Below, piece after piece: positions 20,570 to 30,780 of a stretch of DNA of 64,000 bases (its first letter is position 1; each line of letters starts with the position of its first letter). The position numbers were made by a program, and so were the translations under genes. Source of the DNA: Mesostigma viride (taxonomy: Eukaryota; Streptophyta; Mesostigmatophyceae; Mesostigmatales; Mesostigmataceae); the NCBI GenBank assembly GCA_009746045.1, contig RPFO01002275.1, forward strand, positions 62,001-126,000, in the 5' to 3' direction. Below the pieces are notes generated by a model, which saw only the letters and a list, made by a program, of their open reading frames with translations, was not told where the DNA came from and did no database searches.

Positions 20570-21048
20570 CCAGCCGCTTTTTCCCGAGCAGTCACACATC
20601 CCACCAATCATTATCTCACTCAGCTCGAGAGTAACCGACAGACACCTCACCAGGAAGCACTAACACAGGACGCTATGTACTAGGGGAGTCCGCACCCCTC
20701 ACTTGGCGCCCATTCACGCCCTGGTAGTACAACCAGCATCTGTCAGTAAGTCAAGTAAGCAAGCGAGAATACAAGACTGATCAAAAGACCACCCTCGGCT
20801 CCAACACCAACCACACCCTGAACCCACGGACTTTCACACATCACCAACCACAGTCCCCGCCTCCGATCAGGTCCTCAACCCAGGACCATCCCATCAGGTA
20901 CATCCCCACCAAGATAGAGTTATCCAACCGTACTGGGTCATCCTGAGATGGGCTCGATCCAGGGGTCATTCCCAGCCCACATGTAATGCGTCCCAACGCC
21001 TGCCAGCCTGAAATTCTCATGCCACATGGTCCATTGCCCAGATCTACA
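20570..21048 (-). other. Copia-2 3' untranslated region
   Basis: About 480 bp between the pol stop and the 3' LTR. No coding content is recognised; overlapping small frames on both strands are unsupported. The purine-rich primer for plus-strand synthesis lies next to the LTR. Confidence 0.7.
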
Positions 21049-24000
21049 TCAAACCTCCAGCAGTCCTTGCAGATCCCCGAGAGAGCCCCCCATGACCATC
21101 CGCAGGAGGCGATACTGGTCGCGCGCCCCAGCAAACAGCTTGGTCAGCGCATCAGCCGGGTTGAGCTTCCCAGGTAGATGAAGCACGCTCACTGCGTATG
21201 ACAGTTCCTTGAGTAGTAGGAAATCCAGGTCGCGCGTCCTGGACAGGCTGTTGAGAATGAAACTCACAAGCGGCTGACTGTCGGTATGCACAGTCGTGGT
21301 CAGTACCAAACGAGCATCCAGCCACTTGCCCATCCAGCGCAGAAATTGCTCTAGATACAGGGACGCCTTGATGCACTCACACACCCCGCGACACTCATTG
21401 GTATCCGATCCAACTGCCACCCTGCGGCACAACCTAGAGTACCACCCACAGAGCGAACCATTGCCCTTGGGGTTGGAGAGCACAAACAAGCCGCCCATGC
21501 GAGCTCTCGTCTTGGTGAGCTCCCTGCCCTCGCCAGACGTGTCAGCAAAGCAATGCAACACAATCGGCTGAGAAAGAGACAAACCAGAAAGTACTACACC
21601 CTGGCTCTCAGCAACATACTGCTTGATCACAGACGGAGAAACGAGAGCCAACACCTCATCCACAGTCCTACTTAACACCAGCAGGTCAGGCCCACACACC
21701 GCTGCCATCCAGCCGAGCTTGCCACGCAATCTGCTCCACAAACCCTTGGCGCACAACTCCTCCACATCGCGCATGAGCTCCTCCCTGTACTTGTCAGGAA
21801 TACCCAAGTGCATCCGGTGCTTACCCGACACCACCCGCAGGGTTTGCACCACCCCGCAGAACACCCGTGGCGTCTGCGGCCCCAATTGCTGCAACTCACC
21901 CACTGGGAACCGCCGCCCAATGTCAGCATAGAATGCATGCAAGGCTGACCGCGAAGCAATGACACGCAGGTCATCCCCATGCAGTTGTACAAACATAGGA
22001 CCAGACGGCATCCGCGCCACGAACAACGATGGGTCGTAGGGAGATACCTCAAACTCTGCGATCTCACCCAACGCACGCATGAGGGTTATCCTCCAAACAA
22101 TCGACGCGCTCTGCAGACCCTCTATAGCCTTGCACAGACCCATGAACTCAGACGTGACCACCTCCTTCCAGAACGGCGGCGTCTGCACCACTAGAGGCGG
22201 AGTACCCTCCCACACCTCTTGCGCCACTTCCTCGCTAGAGTTAGGGAATGCGCGCTTGACATCAATGGACGCACACGCGTAGTCCTTGCCTTCGTCCAGA
22301 AAGCTAAGAAAAATCATGCTAACCATCCTGAACGTGTCCCATGCCATCCCTGGGGTGTAGAGCTCCTCCTTGGCCAGCGGGCTAGTACCTGCAAACTCTT
22401 GTGATACCGGCCTCACGTAGCAGATCTCCACACCTGCCTTCACCTTGTGGGACAGCACCATCTTCAGCGGAAGCACCCTAGCCCCCTTCGGCACCGTGTC
22501 AAGCGGTTCATACACCCCGTAGCCCTGCCACTCCTCAAGTGCCTACGGAATGCACACCACCAGCTCGAGAACCCACTAGGCGTTGACATCTGCAGTACAA
22601 GCTCAGGGAATGTGATCGGGGAATGTGCGGCTATGTCCCTCTCAGTGATTCCTAGGCTGTTGGGATGCAGTAATGCAGGCATAACGAGGTCAGCAGCTGG
22701 CGGGAGATCAGCGCCCCACGCTACACCCTCCGTACCCGACAGTGCTGCTAGCCTAGCCACTGTGCTGCAAATGCGACTGAGAGGCTCGACTGACTTGTAA
22801 GACTGTAGCTCTATCGACCCGTGACCTACTCGGGTTAGCAATGAGCTCTGAATCCGCACATCAGGATGGTCCAGGAAAGGAAGTCCCAAAATGGCGGGTC
22901 CATCATACCCCTCGAGCACGCAAAACGGCGTCTCTCTCCCCAAGATCGTCAGCATTACCTCACCCCGCACCGGCATCCTCACTAACCCGGAGAAGTCCTC
23001 CACATACCTCCACCTGGACGCAGTGCACGGCAGATGCCTGGCTACTCCCTCACCCAGCAAGCACACCACCGCGTCAGTGTCCACTTCCAATCGACAACTA
23101 CCCAGCCCGTCCGAATACCAGTTGGCAAGCTTAGAGACCGCAGCCACCAGCTCACCTGGCTCACCTCTCTCCTCGACAGCCTCGCTGTCGTCCATGGGGC
23201 TGTCGCCCTCACTCGGCAATATAGGCCCCGCGTCGGCCAACCCGCCAACGCCACCAGCCTGCTGCCCCGCACCTGCGGTCAATGCCCCAGCATCGCCGGC
23301 CCGTGCAACCCCACCTTCGGCTGGCTCACCCGCCTCACCGGACCGTGGTACCATCCCACCTTCGGCCACCCGCTCCTTGCCGGCCCGCGAGATGTTGCCC
23401 CCCAACTGCCGCTGCTCGCCCACCGTGGCAGCGCGTCGAGCTTCCTGCAGGCGCTCCACTAGGCGGGCTAGTACCGCGGCGCGCTGCTTCTCCTGGTCGT
23501 CAACGGCTGGGGCAACCCCCGAACCGCCCGACCCCACGCTAGCGGGACCGCCCTTGGAAGGTGGCAACCCAGCTTCCGGCGAAAGGGAGCGAGTAGGTTG
23601 ATCAGGCCCACCCCCCTCCCTCACCCCCCCTGCAGCCCCGGGATCCCCCGCCTCACCCCCAGCCTGCACACTGGGGTCCCTAACACCTTCCTCAGCGGGT
23701 GGGTCTGGCGGCCCCAGCCCGTCATAGTAGGGGCGCAGGTGTTTCCACGCTAGCAGCTTGTCGTAGCAACTGTCCTCTAGCGCTACCGAAGCAAGCATGT
23801 GATCAGGATCGATCTCCTTGACCACACCGGGACCTCTCCATAGGCCCCGTTTTCCATGACTGCCCTCCGCGTAGGCCCAGACCCTGGCGTTCACGCACGG
23901 CACATAAACCTGTCCACGTCGCAGGTCCATCTTTACCATGCGCACGTAACGATCGCTCAAATAATCCCTGTACTCTTCCACAGCCTCAGGTGACAACAAG

Positions 24001-24935
24001 CCCATCTCCACTCCCTTAGGCGTGACTGCCACCTGCCCACCCAACACCTTGACCATTACACGGTTGTTGAGACATTGCTCTATCTCATTGCAGATCACCA
24101 GCCTCTCACGATACGAGCCTGTTCTCATCTTCTCCATGCATGCCATCACCTGCTTCGATGTCTGTATGTGGCGCTCGACAAGACCCTGGTGCTCGTGGTC
24201 AGCTACCCCAGCAAGTTCTATCTTCCCCACACCCGGCTCACCCACACAGCACTCAAACTGCTGATCGCACTCCAACACAGATGCCACACCAAACTTGGAC
24301 CTGAGGAGACGCAATGCATCACACAAGTGCTCCTTCAGCTTGCGCTCAAGTGGCACCATGACCTTGTACCTGGAGAACCTGCCCACTGCAAGCACGTAGT
24401 CTCTGTCGTCATACATGAATACATCACACTGCACCACACCTCGCTCAAACTCTGGCCTACGTGCATGGAACTTGTGCGGTTTAGGTGCCCGCTCCTGACA
24501 TTTGCGACACCTTAACCACACCTGCTTGCACATATCCACTAAGTCTGTGAACCCTAGCATGGCTGCCCACTCCTCACCCGCATGCCCATGCCCTAGTGCT
24601 TTGTGTAACCGTGTGGCCATGTTAAGTACACTGAGCGACCCGGCTGCCTCACCGCACGCCGCACCATTCACATGTGCTGAACTAGGGTCTGGTGAGGTAC
24701 CACCTACCGGCGGCCCGCCCGCTGCGGTGTGCCCCCCTGCAGCGCCTCCAACCCACTCATTCCCCATCCCCTGAGACACTGCCCTTCCCCCTTCTGCAGC
24801 TGTCCCATGCTCCAGGTGGCCCCCCTTCTCCCTAGTGCCTGCTAGCACCGCCACCTGAGCACCCAGGTAGGGTGAGTACACCTGGGGGGTCGAGCTGGCC
24901 TCCCCTGCACCAGCCCGCATGCCAACCTCACCTAG
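21049..24935 (-). CDS. Copia-2 pol: INT, PR-like, RT, RNase H
   Basis: Pol follows gag in the same frame after a TGA; the first ATG is at 24920. The zinc region LHKALGHGH...CRKC precedes the integrase: QCDVFMY, LECDQQFECC, LVERHIQ (about residues 163, 219, 248 from that ATG), then GKRGLWRGPGVV. The retropepsin-like domain comes later (LEVDTDAVVCLL about 614, AILGLPFL about 678), with DTD replacing DTG. RT has ELYTPGMAWDTF, DVKRAF and the catalytic box LHGDDL (near 21975). RNase H has FADTSGEG, NECRGVCE, HTDSQ and NPADALTKL. One frame change near 22545 separates FSSWWCAF from LEEWQGYGVYEP; it is either a mutation or a sequence error. It is otherwise open to 21049. Confidence 0.88.
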
Positions 24936-26141
24936 TCACCTACGGCCACCGCCCTGGGCCGCTGGGCACAGGTGAGTGTCCCTCGCAAAGTGCCCTGGCT
25001 GCCCACACCTGTGACACACCGCTGGTGCTTGCGAGTTGGCGTTGCTGCGTGCCTGGAGAGTGTCCTTGTGCCTGTGATAGCAATTGGCTGCCATGTGTCC
25101 CGACTTCCCACACACAAAGCATGCCCCATGCACCGCCGGCTGTGCCCGCTGCTGCTGCTGTTGCTGCGAGCGCTGTTGCTGCTGATACGGCGACGCAGCT
25201 GCAGGCTGTTGTGCATGCTGCTGCTGCTGCGGGTATGGCTGCTGTCTACCTTGCTGCCATCGCTTCCCAGGCATGCGCTGCGCTCGGCTGAAGCTGCCCT
25301 TATTGCCCCTACGCATCGGGCCCCCATTGCCCCGAGGCCCGCTGGGCCCCGCGCCGCTAGAGCCACCACCGCCCGCAATGGCGGCCACCTTGCCCCCATC
25401 CGGCGCTTTAGCAGCACCACCTTGGGCACCACCAGAAGAAGGAATGGAATTCACAGCGACAGGCGGTAATGCAGGGGAAATCAGACCCAGCTCATTGAGC
25501 TTACCTTGGGCCCGCAGTTGGGCCACCATGTCCCTCTCCTCACCCTCGACAATGCCCGTGATAACCTCAATCGCCTTATTGAGATCATCCTCGGCTTTCT
25601 CACGCTTGAGAGCTGCCATGGCATTCTGGAAATTAAGGTCCTTGGCATTGCGAACATAACGGTCCACCACCGCCAGTTCCACCACCGGAATGCCATCCTT
25701 TACACTCTCGTTTCTCGCATTTCTCAAAGCGAGAAGGTCGAGTGTGTAGGGACGCTTCGGCACCCAATTATAAATGCCAACATGACGAGACTTGGCAGAT
25801 GCTTTCGATTCAAGAAGTGCTGCACGCAACCTACCTCCAATTGCAGCGCCCTCGATTTTCTCGTCACGGCAGGAGCGCAGGCAATTTACTAGAATGGCGT
25901 TGTCGGCTCTAAACATTCCGGCATCCCGGAATAGCCCATACAGATCCTCGGTTTTATCTGCATGATCCGCCACAAACGCCTCAAACCTGTCACAGAAATC
26001 CTCTACCAATGTCACTGCCGCATCAAGAGGAATTGTCCCGACTCGTGTTTTGCACAGCTCTATCAAATTCTTCTCATTTCTTAAATCCTTCCACCCAGTA
26101 CGCTTTCTCGAATCCGTCTCTTCTTGTTCTTGATCCGACAT
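24936..26141 (-). CDS. Copia-2 gag with two zinc knuckles
   Basis: 401 residues from the ATG at 26141 (MSDQEQEETDSRKR). A helical N-terminal half, a glycine-rich stretch and a glutamine-rich tract (CAG/CTG repeats near 25140-25250) precede two knuckles, CFVCGKSGHMAANC and CHRCGQPGHFARDTHLC. It ends at TGA (24936-24938) immediately followed by CTA G, and the downstream frame is pol. TGA-CTA is a known leaky stop context, so Gag-Pol by readthrough is likely. The leader from LTR to ATG is only about 40 bp. Confidence 0.9.
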   Translation of the reverse strand: MSDQEQEETDSRKRTGWKDLRNEKNLIELCKTRVGTIPLDAAVTLVEDFCDRFEAFVADHADKTEDLYGLFRDAGMFRADNAILVNCLRSCRDEKIEGAAIGGRLRAALLESKASAKSRHVGIYNWVPKRPYTLDLLALRNARNESVKDGIPVVELAVVDRYVRNAKDLNFQNAMAALKREKAEDDLNKAIEVITGIVEGEERDMVAQLRAQGKLNELGLISPALPPVAVNSIPSSGGAQGGAAKAPDGGKVAAIAGGGGSSGAGPSGPRGNGGPMRRGNKGSFSRAQRMPGKRWQQGRQQPYPQQQQHAQQPAAASPYQQQQRSQQQQQQRAQPAVHGACFVCGKSGHMAANCYHRHKDTLQARSNANSQAPAVCHRCGQPGHFARDTHLCPAAQGGGRR

Positions 26142-26181
26142 TGCTACGTTTTTCCTTATTAATTAACCCCGTCCTAGTACA

Positions 26182-26764
26182 TGTTAAAATCGAGTTCGAA
26201 TTTTATTAAATGATAATTTTACGGTAATCAGGTTACAAACTCAGAGCCAAGCCCCCAGCTTAATTTACCAGCGCAACCATAGCCATTGCCAGCATAGCAG
26301 CAACAACCGTTGGACCGCCGCAACACAATGCTGGCTTTTGGATCATCATCGTCTGTCAGGCGGCTAGGCTAGCCTGCAGCGCTAGGCACCGACGCAAGCC
26401 TGGGAACGCATCTCCGTTACACATCTCCGTTACAACACACCAGCCGAGTACCGACCAATCGACACACACCAGTATCTCGCCACTTGTCACGCCAGCCGGC
26501 AGTACCCAGAATCCTAGTCCGCACCTCAGTACCGGACCAGTGCCTCACAGCCAAAGTCTAGGGCGTAACTCACGAGGCATAACGCACACAGCGTAACTTA
26601 AATCGTTGTGGATCACACAAGCCAAAATTCAGCCGAACCTCAAAACGGCTAAGTCCCAATGCGCCGAATTAACCCGAACGCCTCGAACCACAAAATGGCT
26701 AAGTACCGGCACACAATCATTAATTATTTCCATGTGACTGCGAGCTGAAACCTATAATATAACA
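26182..26764 (-). repeat. 5' LTR of Copia-2
   Basis: 583 bp, the pair of 19987-20569, bounded at the right by TCCAG. It provides the promoter for the minus-strand transcript. No primer-binding site starting TGG follows it; the adjoining element sequence reads TGTACTAGGACGGGG, so the primer tRNA is unclear. Confidence 0.95.
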
Positions 26765-27167
26765 TCCAGCGCTCGTAGTCCTAAAGTCAGCGACCCAGTG
26801 ACTTTCTGCGAGTGCGGCCGTCTAATGTACAGCAGCACGAAGGAAAAGGTGGAACCTACCCAGACGCTAATCGTCTCTGAACAGTAATACTCCCCTATCT
26901 AAGACAGGAAACAACCGTAAGCAGGAAAACAAGGCGAAGGACAGGCTAACTACGAAAGGATTTATCCGCTGCGAGCAGGTCTAGCATCTAGGTAGAGCGT
27001 GTCCCGAAACGGGCAGCACTACTCTCCTAGCTTGAAGGCGACCCGCCCATTACCTATCAAGGACGTGTCGGCTTCGTATTCCTGGACGCGGAAGGGGTCT
27101 TGAAAAGGTGTATGTGGCAAGGGATAGTCGTCGCGTTCTCTACCTACTGAAGTTCCTCCGGAACCAT
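26765..27167 (-). promoter_or_regulatory. Gypsy A leader with primer-binding site
   Basis: This untranslated leader lies between the 5' LTR and the Copia-2 insertion and continues at 19880-19986. Next to the LTR the minus strand reads ATGGTTCCGGAGGAACTTC. TGG one base after the LTR is the usual start of a tRNA-primed site, complementary to the CCA end. Gypsy B has TGGTTATCGGAGGAA at the same place, so both probably use related primers. Confidence 0.7.
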
Positions 27168-27740
27168 TGTTACGCCGCGGATATCTACTTCCACCTCTAC
27201 CTCTAATGGGCCTGATACTACCTAAACTGGTCAGGCCTCCTCTACTCAACCCTCTGGCGAAAGACGAACGTGACGGAGCTGATCTCAATGCATTAACGTA
27301 TGTGTTACTATAATACGCCATACAACCATTTATCAAAACCCGTTTACTCCAGGAATAGAGGAAGGAAACACAACTACACTGCCGTGACCCAAGCCTAAAT
27401 GTGTTAATTCATTTAACACACGCCGAGTGCACACACAAGGGATAGAACGCGCATAAATGGTCACCAACGGTCCAACACGCTCGGGCCGACATGGCCCTCG
27501 CCTACAGATGCACGCTGGTCCACTACATCTACTGATGCACGCTGGTCCACTACATCCTACCACAGGATCAGGACCACTAGTAAAGTACGCGGCGCGGCGC
27601 CCAACGGCACCCAATGTACCACAGTACTGTTACGAGGACAATAATGTCCCGGTAGGAGCCTAAACGTAAACCTGGGGACAACCGAGGCAAAAGACCTAAT
27701 TTACGTCCGTAACTACAACGAATTGTTACGCGACGTAACA
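27168..27740 (-). repeat. 5' LTR of Gypsy A
   Basis: 573 bp starting TGTTACGCC and ending GTAACA, followed by GTGCC (27741-27745), the right copy of the target duplication. It pairs with 8359-8931. It drives minus-strand transcription of the element. Confidence 0.95.
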
Positions 27741-28005
27741 GTGCCTAGCTCTTACAACATAATTCAAAATGCACATTCTACCAAAAATGAAAACGCTCGT
27801 CTTGACCCCCCTGACTTTGAAGGCAGTTATACATGGCCTACCCTGCATATATGTAAGGTTGTGATATACCAACCCGAAGGGCAACTCATGGACATGCTTG
27901 GCCCCCAAGGACAGCCATTGGATATGGGTGGGTTGGATGGCATCTGGTTTGCAAAATTGTGAAGTTACAGCCGATGCATCGGCAGTATTTCTGCCCATTT
28001 AGGGG
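27741..28005. other. Right arm of the piggyBac-like element
   Basis: About 265 bp with no gene. It contains the perfect palindrome GCCGATGCATCGGC (27970-27983), preceded by GTTACA as at the other end, and the terminal inverted repeat CCATTTAGGGG up to 28005. TTAA follows. Confidence 0.7.
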
Positions 28006-28009
28006 TTAA

Positions 28010-29180
28010 GGGTGATCAGCAGGAAGCACAGGATACTTGGCGCACAATACCCCCTTTCTTTGTTAAGGTGCCTGCAGTGTGGAGGGCAGAGCTGAAGACG
28101 AGGTATTTGAGGATTCTCAAAGGCGTGGAAGGCCTTAGATCGAGTCCCATCATCTGGAGGAAGAGCTTGGAGAAGTACCTCAGGTCTGTCTGTGGTCTCT
28201 CAGTCTCTCCAGTTGATCCTTGTCTGTTTCAGGGTAGCTATGAGGGGCTGCCAGCGTTTGCCTCCCTGCATGGTGATGATCTGCATCTCCTGGGCCATCC
28301 CACTTGGCAAGAGTTGACTCTGGCCAGGATCCAGAAACGGTTTGAACTGGGTAAGATCCAGTACATGGTTGAGAATGAGCCCATGGTGTTTTGTGGAATG
28401 CAGGCGACCTTGGTCCATCAGCAGGGTACATGGTCCATCCAGCTGGAGGGTGGTAAGGATTATCCTCAGCAGATCATAGATGCCTTGCAGGAGCCCATCA
28501 CCCAGGCCAGATGTGCAACAATACGAGGTATGTTGGCATGGCTGGCCAGCATTTGTGCTCCTGACCTGTTGGTACTGAGTCGGTTGACCGATTCCCAACT
28601 GGTTGAGGTGGGTGCTGAGAGAGTGGTAGAGGCTGTTCGCATGTCTCCCCCTCTCATGCTGGGTCCTTTGGATTTGTACAGGCCTTTTGACATGATGCTC
28701 TATGTGGACAGTTCTATGGATAGTAGGAAGGTCACAGAGGTCAGGGGCCGTGCAGCAGCATTAATATCCCTGGTGCAGGAACAGTCCTCTCTGGTCTGCT
28801 GGTACAGTCGGTTGCAGAACAGGGTAACTCCCAGCAGTGACATTGCTGAGTGCAGGGCAATCTGTGAAGGGCTTCATACTGCTCTTTACTTGAGGGAGCT
28901 ATTTTACCAGCTATGTCAAGTGGCTTCCTGTCGGTTGCAGATGCACACACTGGTAAGAACTGACAGCATGGGCATGGTGCAGTTTGTGCACAGGCAGCTG
29001 GCCAGGAGCAGGGACCTTGATTATTTGTTGCTCAAGGAAATGTCTTGCTTAGCTAACATTGAACATGTGGCTGGCGTGGACAACCCTGCAGATGCTCTCA
29101 CCAAGCTGGAGGAGAAGGCTGAGCTGCAATACCCTTTGCTTCGTGGGCTCATGGCCTCCAAGGGGGGAGGGCCAGAGTAG
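28010..29180 (+). pseudogene. Copia-1A pol, distal part (RT palm, RNase H)
   Basis: This is the continuation of 4497-6919 in the same frame once the piggyBac-like insertion is discounted (AFL then KGDQQEAQ). The whole pol would then be about 1195 residues from 4503. RT has GLRSSPIIW, VDPCLF and FASLHGDDLHLLG (near 28270), where YVDD of typical Copia reads HGDD. RNase H has YVDSSMDSRK, WYSRLQNRV, AECRAICE, RTDSMGM and NPADALTKL. No internal stop is present, so the copy was intact until the insertion. Upstream interruption makes it non-functional now. Confidence 0.88.
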
Positions 29181-30125
29181 ACCAAACAGCCTTGCTCTAG
29201 GTGGGAGGCATCCCAGTGGGCTGGGCAGCCACGTGGTGGCTGACAGCAGGTCCTTCAGAGTTCAGACACACTCTGCTGGACAGGGGTCAGGGTGGAGTCA
29301 CTCCCCTGGCTGAGAATTTCGCCTGGCTCTGTCATGGAGCTGCAGAAGAGTCTTAAGGACTTTGTAATGGGCCTTGGGTCTTCATGGAATGGACCCTGCA
29401 AGGGCAGCCCAAGTGTTGGCTCTAACAGGTTGTTGTACATTTGTATATCATGATTCTCTGTAACCAACCTGTTGCATGCTAATAAAATCCCTGGTTGTGT
29501 GACCATGTTGGACGTGGTTGCCAGGGGCCTCACTATGGGTTATACTCCTTTATAATAAAACATAATCTTGTTATTGTCATGTCTTGTTGTTTGTAATGCT
29601 CAGTTCCAGGAGCTGATCCAAACCTGGAGGATATGGGGTGGGGTTCGATTCCCCAGCTGACCTCTGACAGCCTGGCATGTATGAATCCTGAGTTTATCCC
29701 TCAGTGAGGACATGGGCTCCCCATGTGTTGGCTAACATTTGTCAGGGCTCTCTCAGTCTTTGGAAGGATTTAAACGATAAAGGAGGCTCCGTGGCGGGCG
29801 CCATATGAACGGGCGCCTGTGATAACTGGATGACCAGGAACTCACAATAGTGCGTTCATGGACTCCTCTATCCAAACTCCTCTGACTAAGTGAAGACCTA
29901 ACTTTAATCTACACCAGGTTCCCAAAGAAAGGGTTGGGATGTCATGTGGGTCAGAGGGCAACCTTTGAACCAATGAGCAGGCCTAGCTAATATTTGGAGG
30001 CACCTCAGGTTCCAAAAGAAAAGGCAGGTCTGGTCTCTGGGAGGGATCAGATGTCTGAAGGCTTGTGGGGACAGTGGCTGATAGGTTCTCAGGCTGGTCC
30101 AAGCTCCAAAACAAGAAAGGGTTGG
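29181..30125 (+). other. Copia-1A 3' untranslated region with T-arm-like motif
   Basis: No coding is recognised in this 945 bp. At about 29637-29651 GGGGTTCGATTCCCC forms a tRNA TPsiC-arm-like hairpin and matches the pol III B-box consensus. The same motif lies in Copia-1B (about 59556) and element C (about 32034). The region ends in the purine-rich AAAACAAGAAAGGGTTGG, the polypurine tract directly before the 3' LTR. Confidence 0.65.
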
Positions 30126-30779
30126 AGTTAGCATATTGGGGCACCAATGTGCTAGATGGATGCAGGTTGAGGAGACCTTTCCAACGCCGTGTCAACCGCC
30201 TAGAACAGACAAGGGACTAGAAAGATATCAAGTCCCGAAGTACTGCCGACCGGTGGGCGAGGGCGGGGCACACTCAGGGCATAGTGGACAGGACACGTGG
30301 CAGGCCGTGCCTGCACAGGCTTAGCCTGTACTCTCACGTGACTGGGACACAGTGTACTGAGGGCTCAACGGTACTGTGGCTAGTAGAAGCCAGTAACCAG
30401 CCAGCAGGTCTGCAAGGATGTAAGTCCTTGCAGGACTGTGGCAGGTCCTGTGCTGTCCTAGACACAGGATAGCCAGAGATTCCTGTATGCTGCCTGCAAC
30501 AAGGATGCAGGGCAGCGATACGAGGCTCTGGCAATGTAGCGTTGCCCAGCGTTGCTCATGACCGAGGAACAAGGATGGAACGAGGTTGCATATAGCTCGA
30601 GGCTCAACGAGGCAACGAGCGTCTTCACACACGAACCTTGGTCGTCACGACGAGTGGCGAGCCTATCGAGGGTCGTAGGCCTGGTGTGAGGATAAAGGTT
30701 GCTAGCCAGCAGCCTAGGGTCATTCCAGCCGGCAAGGACCAGGAGCTCACAAGCTCTGCTGACGAATTGCTGCGCAAAT
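30126..30779 (+). repeat. 3' LTR of Copia-1A, AGTT-type ends
   Basis: About 654 bp, starting AGTTAGCATATTGGG directly after the polypurine tract and ending GCGCAAAT. It is homologous to 38643-39324 and 60051-60724 of Copia-1B. It contains CACGTGAC (about 30336), a G-box-like palindrome, and CATATAGC near 30589 that may act as a TATA element. The next bases (CCTGGAAGGACTC) continue the RT frame of element C. Confidence 0.75.
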
Positions 30780-30780
30780 C

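Larger units (their letters stand above)
19987..26764 (-). mobile_element. Copia-like retrotransposon Copia-2, complete
   Basis: This 6778-bp element has 583-bp LTRs (19987-20569 and 26182-26764) that start TGTTAAAATCG and end ATATAACA. It is flanked by TCCAG on both sides (19982-19986 and 26765-26769). Coding is on the minus strand: gag 26141-24936, pol 24935-21049. The LTRs appear identical by eye, so it is the youngest or among the youngest insertions here. It sits in the untranslated leader of Gypsy A. Only one frame break is seen, in RT. Confidence 0.95.
8359..27740 (-). mobile_element. Ty3/Gypsy chromovirus Gypsy A, full length, with nested insertions
   Basis: LTRs of 573 bp at both ends (8359-8931 and 27168-27740) start TGTTAC and end GTAACA. 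The 5-bp duplication GTGCC flanks the element (8354-8358 and 27741-27745). It is transcribed on the minus strand: 5' LTR at the right, primer-binding site next to it, viroplasmin-like ORF (19487-19879), gag, PR-RT-RNase H-INT-chromodomain, a third ORF, polypurine tract, 3' LTR at the left. It is interrupted by Copia-2 (19987-26764) in the leader and by an inverted-repeat element (12821-14597) in the integrase. The two LTRs look near-identical by eye, so the insertion is recent. Confidence 0.95.
6920..28005. mobile_element. piggyBac-like element (TTAA duplication) carrying nested Gypsy A
   Basis: Both boundaries have TTAA (6916-6919 and 28006-28009). The ends are inverted repeats: CCCCTAAATGG at the left and CCATTTAGGGG at the right. 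TTAA duplication with a CCC-starting inverted repeat is the hallmark of the piggyBac superfamily. Deleting 6920-28005 plus one TTAA joins CTT AAG GGT GAT in frame and restores the RT of Copia-1A, so the insertion is well defined. Without nested Gypsy A the element is only about 1.7 kb and shows no transposase, so it was non-autonomous. Each end also has a subterminal GTTACAGCCGA followed by a palindrome around GCCGATGCATCGGC (right) or GCCGACACGTCGGC (left). Confidence 0.85.
3152..30779 (+). mobile_element. Copia-like LTR retrotransposon Copia-1A with nested insertions
   Basis: The order is gag (3152-4496), pol (4497-6919 plus 28010-29180), 3' UTR, polypurine tract and 3' LTR (30126-30779). 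The 21.1-kb gap in pol is a piggyBac-like insertion with TTAA duplications; removing it restores one open frame. No 5' LTR is visible: the expected place holds the unrelated 2349-3089 frame. The copy is therefore 5'-truncated, chimeric or flanked by a further rearrangement. The 3' LTR abuts the RT coding of element C in frame, so Copia-1A probably inserted into C. Copia-1B (38643-60724) is the closest relative in the window. Confidence 0.8.

Noticed and set aside
29600-29665. Complete tRNA gene
   Set aside because: Only a T-arm-like hairpin is present; no matching acceptor stem, D-arm or anticodon arm could be found upstream.
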